A DNA stretch of 25,679 nt from Immundisolibacter sp. GTDB taxonomy: Bacteria; Pseudomonadota; Gammaproteobacteria; Immundisolibacterales; Immundisolibacteraceae. Each line of letters starts with the position of its first letter. Within the stretch, counting starts at the first letter, position 1. A program made the position numbers and the translations under genes. Below the pieces are notes generated by a model, which searched no databases, was not told the DNA's origin, and worked only from the letters and a program-made list of their open reading frames with translations. Of the stretch, positions 1 through 6,747 are shown one piece after another. The stretch lies in the NCBI RefSeq assembly GCF_041601295.1, contig NZ_JBFIII010000038.1:1-25679 (forward strand). Reading direction: 5' to 3'.

Positions 1-122
1 ACGGGAGCGCGATGGTCCTCGCGCACGATGACCTTCAGGCCGTTGCTGAGAGTCTGTTCAAGCGTCGCCGCATGCAGCGGCGCGCCCGCCAGCAGCAGTA
101 GCGCACAAAGAATCCGTTTCAC
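1..122 (-). CDS. M16-family zinc peptidase, N-terminal fragment (cut by window edge)
   Basis: The minus strand reads a GTG start followed by 40 codons that run off the left edge. The start is preceded by a strong ribosome-binding site, AAAAGGAG (132-139), with nine bases between GGAG and GTG. Residues 1-19 form a signal peptide: a Lys-Arg start, a leucine-rich core and a small-residue end (HAA). The mature part begins TLEQTLSNGLKVIVREDHRA, which matches the N-terminal strand of M16 (insulinase/pitrilysin-like) peptidases ('LxNGLxVixxedhraP'). The catalytic HxxEH motif would lie beyond the window. In Pseudomonas, M16 peptidase genes are transcribed divergently from ftsY, so the context agrees. 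The product is inferred to be periplasmic. Whether it is an active protease or the inactive partner of a pair cannot be told. Confidence 0.8.
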   Translation of the reverse strand, partial: MKRILCALLLLAGAPLHAATLEQTLSNGLKVIVREDHRAP

Positions 123-246
123 CAGGGAAGGCTCCTTTTCGCGAGGGGGCACGGCGGCCGGCTACCGCGTGGGTGTTAGCATAACTGGCATAGGCCGATG
201 CGGCCTTATGACACTGTGCCGCTTGTTTGGTTCTGATCTTCCACCA
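123..246. promoter_or_regulatory. Divergent intergenic region between M16 peptidase and ftsY
   Basis: This 124-base gap separates two divergent genes and must hold promoters for at least one of them. The only clear element is the AAAAGGAG ribosome-binding site of the peptidase (132-139). TATGCT/TATGAC-like hexamers occur around 170-215, but none has a convincing -35 partner, so I name no promoter. The ftsY start at 247 has no strong Shine-Dalgarno sequence. Confidence 0.4.
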
Positions 247-1197
247 ATGACCGAAATTTCACGCCCGGGCCTGCTTTCCCGCTTGCGCCAGGGTCTGGCG
301 CGTACCCGCGAGCGGCTCGGTGGCGGCATCGGCGATGTATTGCTGGGTCGGCGCGGTATCGACGTCCTCACGGTCGAGGAGATCGAAACCCTGCTGCTGA
401 GTGCCGACGCCGGAGTCGAGGCCACCAGCGACCTGGTCGATGACCTGAACGCCCGTCTGGCGCGCCGGGAGCTGACCGACGGCGCAGCCGTGCTGGCCGC
501 ATTGAACAGGCGCATGGTCGAGCTGCTGGCCCCGTGTGAACGGCCAACGCCAACGTATACGGCGCGGCCGCACGTGATCCTGATGGCTGGTGTCAACGGC
601 GCCGGTAAGACCACGACCATCGGCAAACTGGCCAAGCGGCTGACCGACGAAGGCCGGCAGGTGGTACTGGCTGCTGGCGACACCTTTCGCGCCGCGGCGG
701 TGGAACAACTCAAAGTGTGGGGCGATCGGCTCGGCGTGCCGGTCATTGCCCAGCAGCAGGGCGCCGACCCGGCGGCGGTGATTTTCGACGCGCTGCTGGC
801 CGGGCGCTCCCGTGGCGCCGACGTGGTGATCGCCGACACCTCAGGCCGCCTGCACACGCAGGCCGGGCTGATGGATGAGCTGCGCAAGATCCGCCGCGTG
901 ATGGCCAAGTTCGATCCGGCCGCGCCCCACGAGACCTTGCTGGTGCTGGACGCCGGCAACGGTCAGAACGCGCTGGTGCAGGCACGCCAGTTCCATGACG
1001 CAATCGGCGTCACCGGCCTGGTGCTGAGCAAACTTGATGGCACGGCCAAGGGCGGCGTGGTGCTGGCCAGTGCCAGCCAGCTTGGGCTGCCGATCCGTTA
1101 CCTGGGTGTGGGTGAGGGTGCCGACGACCTGCGCCCGTTTGTCGCCCAGGAGTTCGTGGATGCCCTGCTGGGCCGCGACGAACGGGCGGCCACATGA
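247..1197 (+). CDS. ftsY: Signal recognition particle receptor FtsY
   Basis: FtsY is the membrane-associated SRP receptor GTPase that delivers ribosome-nascent chains to SecYEG. The frame is open from base 28, but family similarity begins at the ATG at 247, giving 316 residues. An amphipathic N-terminal helix (residues 7-30, Arg/Leu-rich) resembles the FtsY membrane-targeting sequence, followed by the N domain helical bundle. The G domain shows GVNGAGKTTT (about 115-124, P-loop), DTFRAAAVEQL (about 140-150), DTSGRLHTQ (about 198-206) and SKLDGTAKGG (about 262-271, with Ser in place of the usual Thr of TKLD). The long acidic A domain of E. coli FtsY is absent, as in many bacteria. The stop overlaps the ftsE start as ATGA, so ftsY heads an ftsYEX operon. 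An upstream ATG at 208 is an alternative start but gives an uncharacteristic N-terminus. Confidence 0.95.
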   Translation: MTEISRPGLLSRLRQGLARTRERLGGGIGDVLLGRRGIDVLTVEEIETLLLSADAGVEATSDLVDDLNARLARRELTDGAAVLAALNRRMVELLAPCERPTPTYTARPHVILMAGVNGAGKTTTIGKLAKRLTDEGRQVVLAAGDTFRAAAVEQLKVWGDRLGVPVIAQQQGADPAAVIFDALLAGRSRGADVVIADTSGRLHTQAGLMDELRKIRRVMAKFDPAAPHETLLVLDAGNGQNALVQARQFHDAIGVTGLVLSKLDGTAKGGVVLASASQLGLPIRYLGVGEGADDLRPFVAQEFVDALLGRDERAAT

Positions 1198-1853
1198 TCC
1201 TGTTCGAGCACGTCAGCAAGCGTTACGCCGCCGGTGGCGACGCCCTCAAAGACATCAGCTTCACGCTGGAGGCGGGCGAGCTTGCCTTCGTGACCGGCCA
1301 CTCCGGCGCCGGCAAGAGCACGCTGCTGAAACTCATCGCCGGCATCGAAAAGCCCAGCCGCGGGCAGGCCGTTGTCAACGGCCAGAACCTGGCCCGCCTG
1401 ACGCGCCGTCGCCTGCCCTATTACCGGCGTGGCATCGGCATCATCTTTCAGGACCACAAGCTGCTGGCCGACCGCAGCGTGGCCGACAACGTCGCCCTGC
1501 CGCTGGTGGTGGCCGGTTACGGCCAGAACGAAATTGGCCGCCGGGTGCGCGCGGCGCTGGACAAGGTTGGTCTGCTTGGCAAGGAACGCAGCACGCCACT
1601 TGCGCTGTCCGGCGGCGAGCAGCAGCGGGTTGGCATTGCCCGGGCGCTGGTCGCCCGCCCGCCCCTGCTGCTGGCGGACGAACCAACCGGCAACCTCGAT
1701 CCGGAGTTGTCGCGCGAGGTGATGCGCCTGTTTCGGGATTTCAACCAGGTTGGCGTGGCGGTGCTGATCGCCAGCCATGACCACGCGCTGATCCGCGAGA
1801 TGGACGCCCGCACCCTGACCCTGCACAGCGGCACTCTGGTGAGCGACGAGTAG
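1194..1853 (+). CDS. ftsE: Cell division ATP-binding protein FtsE
   Basis: FtsE is the cytoplasmic ATPase of the FtsEX complex, which controls peptidoglycan hydrolase activation at the division septum. It has 219 residues, near the family norm. Walker A is GHSGAGKST (35-43); then come the Q-loop region (FQDHKLL), the ABC signature LSGGEQQRVGIARAL (about 138-152), Walker B LLLADEPTGNLD (about 158-169) and the H-loop ASHDH (about 192-196). The GNLD sequence after Walker B is typical of the MacB/LolD/FtsE branch. Its ATG overlaps the ftsY stop by four bases (ATGA), and ftsX starts three bases after its TAG. The partner FtsX and the ftsY context rule out a generic transporter ATPase. Confidence 0.96.
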   Translation: MILFEHVSKRYAAGGDALKDISFTLEAGELAFVTGHSGAGKSTLLKLIAGIEKPSRGQAVVNGQNLARLTRRRLPYYRRGIGIIFQDHKLLADRSVADNVALPLVVAGYGQNEIGRRVRAALDKVGLLGKERSTPLALSGGEQQRVGIARALVARPPLLLADEPTGNLDPELSREVMRLFRDFNQVGVAVLIASHDHALIREMDARTLTLHSGTLVSDE

Positions 1854-1856
1854 GCC

Positions 1857-2771
1857 GTGAAGCGCTACTTCGAACGCCACTTGCAGGTGCTCGTCGAGAG
1901 CGTTGGCCAGTTGTACCGCCAGCGCCTGGGTGCCCTGCTCACGGCGCTGGTGATCGGCGTCAGCCTGGCGCTGCCGGCCAGTCTGCTGCTGAGTCTGGCC
2001 ACCCTGCGCCAGGCCGCCGATGGCTGGGATGGCGAGCCGCGCCTGACCGCCTACCTCAAGCTGGATCTACCCGACGCGCGGGCGACGGACCTGGCGGCGC
2101 GGCTGGGGCGGGAACTGGCCGCGCAGGCCAGCGTTACCCTGATCGACCGCACGCAGGCGCTGGCCGAGTTCGAGCGCAATTCAGGCCTGGCTGACGCGCT
2201 GGCGCTGGTGGGCGAGAATCCGCTGCCGGCGGCGCTGGTGCTCGCGCCCAAGGGTCCGGCGGACGAAGCGCTTCTGGAGCAGTTGGCGACTCGGCTGCGG
2301 GCGTTGTCCGAGGTGGAAGAGGTGCAAGCCGACCTGGACTGGGTGCGGCGACTGAATGCCCTGCTGGAGGTCGGTCGCCGCGCCGTGTGGGTGTTCGCGG
2401 GGCTGCTGGGCGCGGGCGTGGTATTGGTCACCGGCAATACCATTCGCCTGGCTATCTTCAACCGCCGTCAGGAGATAGAGGTCACCAAGCTGATCGGCGG
2501 CACCGATGCCTTCATTCGGCGGCCGTTTCTGTACTGGGGCTTGCTCCAGGGCGTCGCCGGCGGCTTGGTCGCCGCACTGTTGCTGGTGGCGGTGAATATC
2601 GGTCTGGCCGCACCGGTGCGTACGCTGGCCGGCGTGTATGGGTCCAGCCTTACGCTGGTCACGGCGGGCCTTAGCGGCAGCCTCGGTCTGTTGTTGCTGG
2701 GTGGTGGCCTGGGCCTGGCCGGCGCCTGGCTGGCCGTGGGCCGGCACCTTCGAGATATCGAGCCGACCTGA
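1857..2771 (+). CDS. ftsX: Cell division protein FtsX
   Basis: FtsX is the inner-membrane partner of FtsE; its periplasmic loop signals to murein hydrolase activators (EnvC or a RipC/CwlO-type partner, depending on the species). It starts with GTG three bases after the ftsE stop and has 304 residues. The first membrane segment is at about 25-48. A periplasmic domain of about 125 residues follows (EPRLTAYLKLD onward). Three C-terminal membrane segments lie near 177-197, 230-250 and 268-295. The cytoplasmic loop RRQEIEVTKLIGGTDAFIRRPF between TM2 and TM3 is the FtsX coupling loop contacting FtsE. In Pseudomonas and E. coli rpoH follows ftsX; here a convergent metal transporter follows after 45 bases. 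Confidence 0.95.
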   Translation: MKRYFERHLQVLVESVGQLYRQRLGALLTALVIGVSLALPASLLLSLATLRQAADGWDGEPRLTAYLKLDLPDARATDLAARLGRELAAQASVTLIDRTQALAEFERNSGLADALALVGENPLPAALVLAPKGPADEALLEQLATRLRALSEVEEVQADLDWVRRLNALLEVGRRAVWVFAGLLGAGVVLVTGNTIRLAIFNRRQEIEVTKLIGGTDAFIRRPFLYWGLLQGVAGGLVAALLLVAVNIGLAAPVRTLAGVYGSSLTLVTAGLSGSLGLLLLGGGLGLAGAWLAVGRHLRDIEPT

Positions 2772-2816
2772 GCGGAAACGGTGCCCGAGGCTGACGCCGC
2801 CAGTGTCGGCGATGCG

Positions 2817-3614
2817 TCAATGCAGCCACTGTTCCAGCGCCAGATGGCTCAGCATGATGGTGCCGATGCCGGCGCCGATGAGCAGCACCTGGGCCGCGGT
2901 AGCCGCCGGTTCCGGGCGGCGGTGCAAATCCGGTATCAGGTCGGCAACGGCAATGTAGATGAAGCTGGCCGCCGCCAAGGTCAGTACGTACGGCAGTGCG
3001 CCCTGTAGTGGGCCAAGGGTGAAGTAACCCACCACGCCTCCGACCAGGGTCGGTATGTTGGTCAGCAGGTTGTAGGTCATTGCCTTGGCGCGCGAGTAGC
3101 CGCTGTGGGTAAGCACGGCCACGTCGCCGATTTCCTGCGGAATTTCATGGGCTACGATGGCCAGGCCGGTCAGTACGCCCAGACGCGTGTCGGTGAGGAA
3201 GGCAGCCGCGATCAGCACGCCATCGATCAGGTTATGCACGCTGTCGCCGATCAGCACCAGCGAGCCGGCAGCACGCCACGGGCGGGCAGTTGAAGCCTGA
3301 TCAGGCGTGCCGTGAGCCTGGCAGGTGTCGGTGTGGCAATGCCGCCACAGGACGAATTTCTCCAGCACAAAGAACAGCAGAATTCCGAACAGCAGCATGC
3401 CGGTAATGCCCGACGGCGTGGCGCCCGGATGCTCGAAAGCCTCCGGTAGCAGCCCAAGGAAGGCCGCCGCCAACATCGCGCCAACCGCATAGCTGACCAA
3501 AGACGGCAGCAGGCGCTCGCGCAGGCGGTCGGGCAGTAACAGCAGCGCGCCGGCGGCGCTGGCACTGGCCGTGCCGCCGACCAGGGTGAAAAGCACTATC
3601 CACAGCAGCGTCAT
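2817..3614 (-). CDS. ZIP-family divalent metal transporter
   Basis: This is a predicted inner-membrane importer of zinc or other divalent cations, 265 residues with about eight hydrophobic segments. The two ZIP signature helices are present: GDSVHNLIDGVLIAA (TM4, about 123-137, with H127, N128, D131) and AHEIPQEIGD (TM5, about 155-164, with H156, E157, E161), which form the binuclear metal site. Between TM3 and TM4 is a short His/Cys-rich loop (RHCHTDTCQAHG, 91-102), the usual variable metal-binding loop. A ribosome-binding sequence AGGTG lies five bases before the ATG. It converges on ftsX and diverges from the dioxygenase gene. It resembles the bacterial ZupT/GufA-like group; substrate specificity cannot be read from the sequence. 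Confidence 0.9.
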   Translation of the reverse strand: MTLLWIVLFTLVGGTASASAAGALLLLPDRLRERLLPSLVSYAVGAMLAAAFLGLLPEAFEHPGATPSGITGMLLFGILLFFVLEKFVLWRHCHTDTCQAHGTPDQASTARPWRAAGSLVLIGDSVHNLIDGVLIAAAFLTDTRLGVLTGLAIVAHEIPQEIGDVAVLTHSGYSRAKAMTYNLLTNIPTLVGGVVGYFTLGPLQGALPYVLTLAAASFIYIAVADLIPDLHRRPEPAATAAQVLLIGAGIGTIMLSHLALEQWLH

Positions 3615-3772
3615 GGCGGCACCTGGCGCGAAAGGGCGCCGATTCTACCGTGCGCGCGCGGCGCTGGCCGGCGGACCAGGGTTTGCGGCCCGGCCCCGTG
3701 GCACAATCAGCGGCCAAAAGTCGGATACCTGATGGCGCGTTACCGCGCGAATCTGTAATGGAGGCAGACCCC
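3615..3772. promoter_or_regulatory. Divergent intergenic region, ZIP transporter and dioxygenase
   Basis: At 158 bases this is the longest gene-free stretch of the window. On the minus strand a TAGAAT hexamer (3642-3647) lies 27 bases before the ZIP start and could be its -10; the -35 at 17 bases is poor (CGGCCA). On the plus strand there is a small stem-loop, GCGCG-TTAC-CGCGC (3735-3748), and then a strong Shine-Dalgarno GGAGG (3760-3764), eight bases before the dioxygenase ATG. No clear operator palindrome is visible. Confidence 0.35.
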
Positions 3773-5152
3773 ATGACCCCCAATGAGCTGGACAAATTAT
3801 TGATCGATCGCCCGCAGGATGGGCTGTTCGAGGTGAATCGGCGGCTGTTCACGGACGACGAGCTGTTCGAGATGGAGATGAAGTACATCTTCGAGCGCAC
3901 CTGGATTTACCTGTGTCACGAAAGCCAGGTGGCCGATCCGCACGATCATTTCGCCACCCACATCGGCCGCCAGCCGGTGGTGGTCAGCCGGGATGGCGAC
4001 GGCAAGCTGCATTGCTTCGTCAATGCCTGCGCCCATCGCGGCGCCACGCTGTGCCGCACCGCCAAGAGCAACAGCAAGTTTCTGACCTGCCCCTATCACG
4101 GCTGGGTGTACGACTCGGCCGGTCAGAATATGCAGATCAAAGATCACGACAGCGGCGCTTATCCGCCGGCGTTCGAGCAGCAGGACCACAACCTGCGTCA
4201 CATCGCGCGCCTGGAAAGCTACAAGGGTTTCGTGTTCGGCAGCTTGAGTGCCGAGGTGCCGCCGCTGCAGGAACACCTGGCCGACGCCAAGCCGTTCGTG
4301 GACATGCTGGACGCCATGTCGGCGCAGGGCGCCGAGGTCATCAAGGGATCCTCCACCTACCGCTACCGCGGTAACTGGAAGATGCAGGCCGAAAACGGCA
4401 TCGACGGCTATCACTTCACCACCATCCACGCCAATTACGTCGGCGTTATCACCCGCCGCATGAAAGCCGCGGCCGCCGGCAAGGAGGACAAGGTCAAGGT
4501 TGCCTATGACGACTCCATGATGAAAGGCTTCGACAGCGGTTGTTACGACCTGCAGCGCGGTCACGCGCTGATCTGGATCGACTTCCCGATGCCGCAGAAC
4601 CGCCCGCTGTGGCAGCAGAAGGACGAAGTCGAGCAGCGCGTCGGCGGCGCAACTGCCGAGTGGATGCTCAAGCGCCAGCGTAATGTGCTGATCTACCCGA
4701 ATGTGCAGCTCATGGAGCAGGCCTCGTCGCAGATTCGCGTGTTTCGGCCGATCTCGGCCGACCTCACCGAGGTCAAGATTTACTGCATCGCCGCCAAGGG
4801 CGAGTCGGCCTCCATGCGCGAGCGGCGGATCCGTCAGTACGAGGACTTCTTCAACGCGACCGGTATGGCCACGCCGGACGATCTGGCGGTGTTCGAGGCC
4901 TGTCAGGCGGGTTACGCCGCCCGCTTGGTGGAGTGGCAGCAGGGTTACGACCGCGGCATGACGCACATGACGCATGGCCCGGACAAGTTTGCCAAGGAAC
5001 TGGGCATCAACCCCAACAGCAGCGGGCCGAACGCCACCGACGAAACGCTGTACCACGGCCAGTACCGGGAATGGATGCGCCTGATGCAGGAAGGCTTGTC
5101 GCAGGACCGCGCCGCTGGGCGCGAGCCCTTGCCCCGCGCGGCCAGCGCCTGA
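3773..5152 (+). CDS. Rieske ring-hydroxylating dioxygenase, large (alpha) subunit, benzoate-dioxygenase-like
   Basis: This is the catalytic subunit of a Rieske non-heme iron oxygenase, which would cis-dihydroxylate an aromatic (probably aromatic carboxylate) substrate using electrons from a reductase. The GGAGG site eight bases upstream sets the ATG at 3773, giving 459 residues, near the family length of about 460. The Rieske [2Fe-2S] ligands are C86, H88, C106 and H109 (CxH-x17-CxxH). The mononuclear iron site is D211-x2-H214-x4-H219, with D370 (or D369) in GMATPDDL as the third ligand. The motifs MKYIFE, IGRQP, ESYKGFVFGSL, QIRVFRPIS and RRIRQYEDFFNA strongly resemble BenA/AntA-type large subunits. 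No beta subunit, ferredoxin or reductase gene lies nearby. Substrate is unknown: benzoate, anthranilate, toluate and related acids are possible. A HIT gene follows after 24 bases. Confidence 0.92.
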   Translation: MTPNELDKLLIDRPQDGLFEVNRRLFTDDELFEMEMKYIFERTWIYLCHESQVADPHDHFATHIGRQPVVVSRDGDGKLHCFVNACAHRGATLCRTAKSNSKFLTCPYHGWVYDSAGQNMQIKDHDSGAYPPAFEQQDHNLRHIARLESYKGFVFGSLSAEVPPLQEHLADAKPFVDMLDAMSAQGAEVIKGSSTYRYRGNWKMQAENGIDGYHFTTIHANYVGVITRRMKAAAAGKEDKVKVAYDDSMMKGFDSGCYDLQRGHALIWIDFPMPQNRPLWQQKDEVEQRVGGATAEWMLKRQRNVLIYPNVQLMEQASSQIRVFRPISADLTEVKIYCIAAKGESASMRERRIRQYEDFFNATGMATPDDLAVFEACQAGYAARLVEWQQGYDRGMTHMTHGPDKFAKELGINPNSSGPNATDETLYHGQYREWMRLMQEGLSQDRAAGREPLPRAASA

Positions 5153-5176
5153 GCTCGACTTCCCCGGAGCACGCCG

Positions 5177-5521
5177 ATGAGCGACTGCCTGTTCTGCAAG
5201 ATGGTGTCCGGCGACATCAAGCCGGACCTGCTGCATGCTGACGAACACCTGCTGGTAATCCGTGACATCAATCCCCAGGCGCCGTTTCATGCCCTGGTGA
5301 TTCCGCGCGAGCACATTGCGACACTGAACGACTTGCAGCCGGAGCACGCCGAACTGGTGGGGCGTATGTACCTTGCGGCCGCTGCCGTGGCACAGGCCCA
5401 GGGCCATGCCAGCGACGGCTACCGCACGGTGATGAATTGCAACCGTCTGGCCGGGCAGACGGTATTCCATATCCACCTGCATGTGCTCGCGGGTCGTGCC
5501 ATGCACTGGCCGCCTGGCTGA
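5177..5521 (+). CDS. HIT-family (HinT-like) nucleotide phosphoramidase
   Basis: This is a small cytoplasmic nucleotide-binding hydrolase, 114 residues. The histidine triad is H98-x-H100-x-H102 in VFHIHLHVLAGRAM, with the last His as nucleophile in the family. An N-terminal CxxC (C4, C7) starts the fold, followed by the HALVIPREHIATL segment (38-50). HinT-type proteins hydrolyse adenosine phosphoramidates and acyl-AMP. The ribosome-binding site CGGAG lies seven bases before the ATG. It is 24 bases downstream of the dioxygenase gene on the same strand, so the two may be co-transcribed; no functional link is known to me. It converges on the SDR gene, with two overlapping inverted repeats in the gap. 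Confidence 0.93.
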   Translation: MSDCLFCKMVSGDIKPDLLHADEHLLVIRDINPQAPFHALVIPREHIATLNDLQPEHAELVGRMYLAAAAVAQAQGHASDGYRTVMNCNRLAGQTVFHIHLHVLAGRAMHWPPG

Positions 5522-5592
5522 AAGCGCGGTCGCCACATGCGTGACGCTGCGGCTCAGCGCGGGGGTCGTATTCGGTCCGATTAAGCAGGCCC

Positions 5593-5627
5593 CAACCCAA
5601 GGCCATGGGTTGACCTGTCAGGTCAAC
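5593..5627. repeat. Two overlapping, mutually exclusive stem-loops between convergent genes
   Basis: The first inverted repeat is CAACCCA (5593-5599) with TGGGTTG (5606-5612), loop of six. The second is GTTGACCT (5609-5616) with AGGTCAAC (5620-5627), a perfect 8-bp stem with a 3-base loop that holds part of the SDR stop codon. The arms share 5609-5612, so only one stem can form at a time. The position between two converging genes suggests transcription termination in one or both directions. There is no U-tract on either strand, so a classical intrinsic terminator is not supported. Confidence 0.5.
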
Positions 5628-6376
5628 GCGTCGGCCAGACTCAGCCGGTAACCGCCGGCCACTTCGATATTGGCACCCGTGATGTAGGCGCCGGCCGGCG
5701 ACAGCAGAAACAGCAGCGCGCCGGCAACGTCATCGATTTGCGCCGGGCGGCCCAGTGGCACATGGCTTTCAATGGCTTCCGGCAGGTCAACCGAGTTGTC
5801 GAGGTGACCGGGCGAGACCATGTTGACGCGGATGTTCCGTGGCCCCAGTGCCTGGGCCAGGCTGCGCGTGAGCACCAGCAGGCCGGCCTTGGATATCTGG
5901 TACGCCATGGCGCGAGGGTTGGCGACCAGGTGTTCCACGCCGGCATAACCGAGGTTGATGACGTGTCCCATGCCGGAGGCCGCAAGCGCCGGCACGGCGG
6001 CGCGGATCAGCGCGTACGGTGCGGTCAGATTGGTTTCCAGCGTGGCGCGGAATTCGTCCGGTGTCTGGTCCAGTGGCTCCCCAAGTGGATAGTTGCCGAC
6101 GTTGTTGACCAGAAGATCCAGCCGACCGACGGCGCGCAGGGCGGCCTCGATCAGCCGTTCGGCTTCTCCAGGCGTGGCGAGGTCCGCCGAGAGGGCCCAG
6201 GCGCGGCGCCCGAGGGATGTGATTTCGGCCACCGCGCTTTCGGCCTCCGGCTGTGACCGGCCGTAATGCACCACGACATCGGCCCCGGCGCGCGCCAGTG
6301 CGAGGGCCAGGCCGCGGCCAGTGCGTTTGGCCGCGCCAGTCACCAGGGCTACCCGGCCTGCCAGGTCGGCTGTCAC
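5618..6376 (-). CDS. Short-chain dehydrogenase, FolM/pteridine-reductase-like
   Basis: A classical SDR of 252 residues with an NAD(P)-binding Rossmann motif TGAAKRTGRG (13-22). The TGAAKR form is typical of pteridine reductases and dihydromonapterin reductase (FolM). The NNVG motif lies near 89-92, and the Tyr-Lys pair is in AYQISKAG. The usual catalytic serine before that Tyr is missing: the segment is INLGYAGVEHLVANP, with Gly-Tyr where Ser-Ser normally sits. The end (ITGANIEVAGGYRLS) is typical of SDRs. The GTG start overlaps the folB stop as GTGA, so it is translationally coupled to folB. From this a role in reduced pterin or folate metabolism is inferred; specificity is unproven, and other SDR substrates are possible. 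Confidence 0.85.
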   Translation of the reverse strand: MTADLAGRVALVTGAAKRTGRGLALALARAGADVVVHYGRSQPEAESAVAEITSLGRRAWALSADLATPGEAERLIEAALRAVGRLDLLVNNVGNYPLGEPLDQTPDEFRATLETNLTAPYALIRAAVPALAASGMGHVINLGYAGVEHLVANPRAMAYQISKAGLLVLTRSLAQALGPRNIRVNMVSPGHLDNSVDLPEAIESHVPLGRPAQIDDVAGALLFLLSPAGAYITGANIEVAGGYRLSLADALT

Positions 6377-6732
6377 CGGCGCAGCTCCAGGCTCACGCCC
6401 ACACTGTGGGTGTTGGGCAGGATGTCCGGTTTACGCGCGGTGATCCGTGCCCGCTGGATCCGCGGATGGTTCTGGAGCAGGCGCGAGCAGGCGTCGCTGA
6501 CGAAACGCTCGACCAGCCGAAACTGCCCCTGCACCGCCAGCGTGGTCAGGCTCTGGGCCACCTCGGCGTAGTTGACCGTGTCGGCGACGTCGTCGCTGGC
6601 CGCCGCGGCGGCAAAGTCCACATCGAGTTCCACGTCGACCAGCAGGCGCTGCGCCATCACCCGCTCGCTGTCCAGGATGCCGATGATGCAGTCGATGCGC
6701 AGCGCTTCGATGCGGATGGTGCCCAGGCTCAC
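6373..6732 (-). CDS. folB: Dihydroneopterin aldolase
   Basis: FolB converts 7,8-dihydroneopterin to 6-hydroxymethyl-7,8-dihydropterin and glycolaldehyde in folate synthesis. The 119-residue protein matches the family length. Conserved residues are visible: E23 in GILDSER, the SDDVADTVNYAEVAQ segment with Y55, E75 in FRLVERF, and K101 in ITARKPDIL (the catalytic lysine region). The start is GTG, 15 bases after the epimerase stop, with no evident Shine-Dalgarno, so translation may depend on coupling to the upstream gene. The 3' end overlaps the SDR start by four bases. No folE, folK or folP is in the window. Confidence 0.93.
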   Translation of the reverse strand: MSLGTIRIEALRIDCIIGILDSERVMAQRLLVDVELDVDFAAAAASDDVADTVNYAEVAQSLTTLAVQGQFRLVERFVSDACSRLLQNHPRIQRARITARKPDILPNTHSVGVSLELRR

Positions 6733-6747
6733 GTGGGGGGTCCGGCG

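Noticed and set aside
28..246. N-terminal extension of ftsY to base 28
   Set aside because: It overlaps the divergent M16 peptidase start and signal peptide, and its sequence is not FtsY-like.
3696..3712. TGGCAC-like sequence resembling a sigma-54 promoter before the dioxygenase
   Set aside because: The spacing gives GG instead of the required GC in the -12 element, so the match fails.
3797..5536. 579-codon open frame on the minus strand across the dioxygenase and HIT genes
   Set aside because: It is antisense to two genes with complete family motifs. Its sequence has no recognisable domain, and long antisense frames are common in GC-rich genes.
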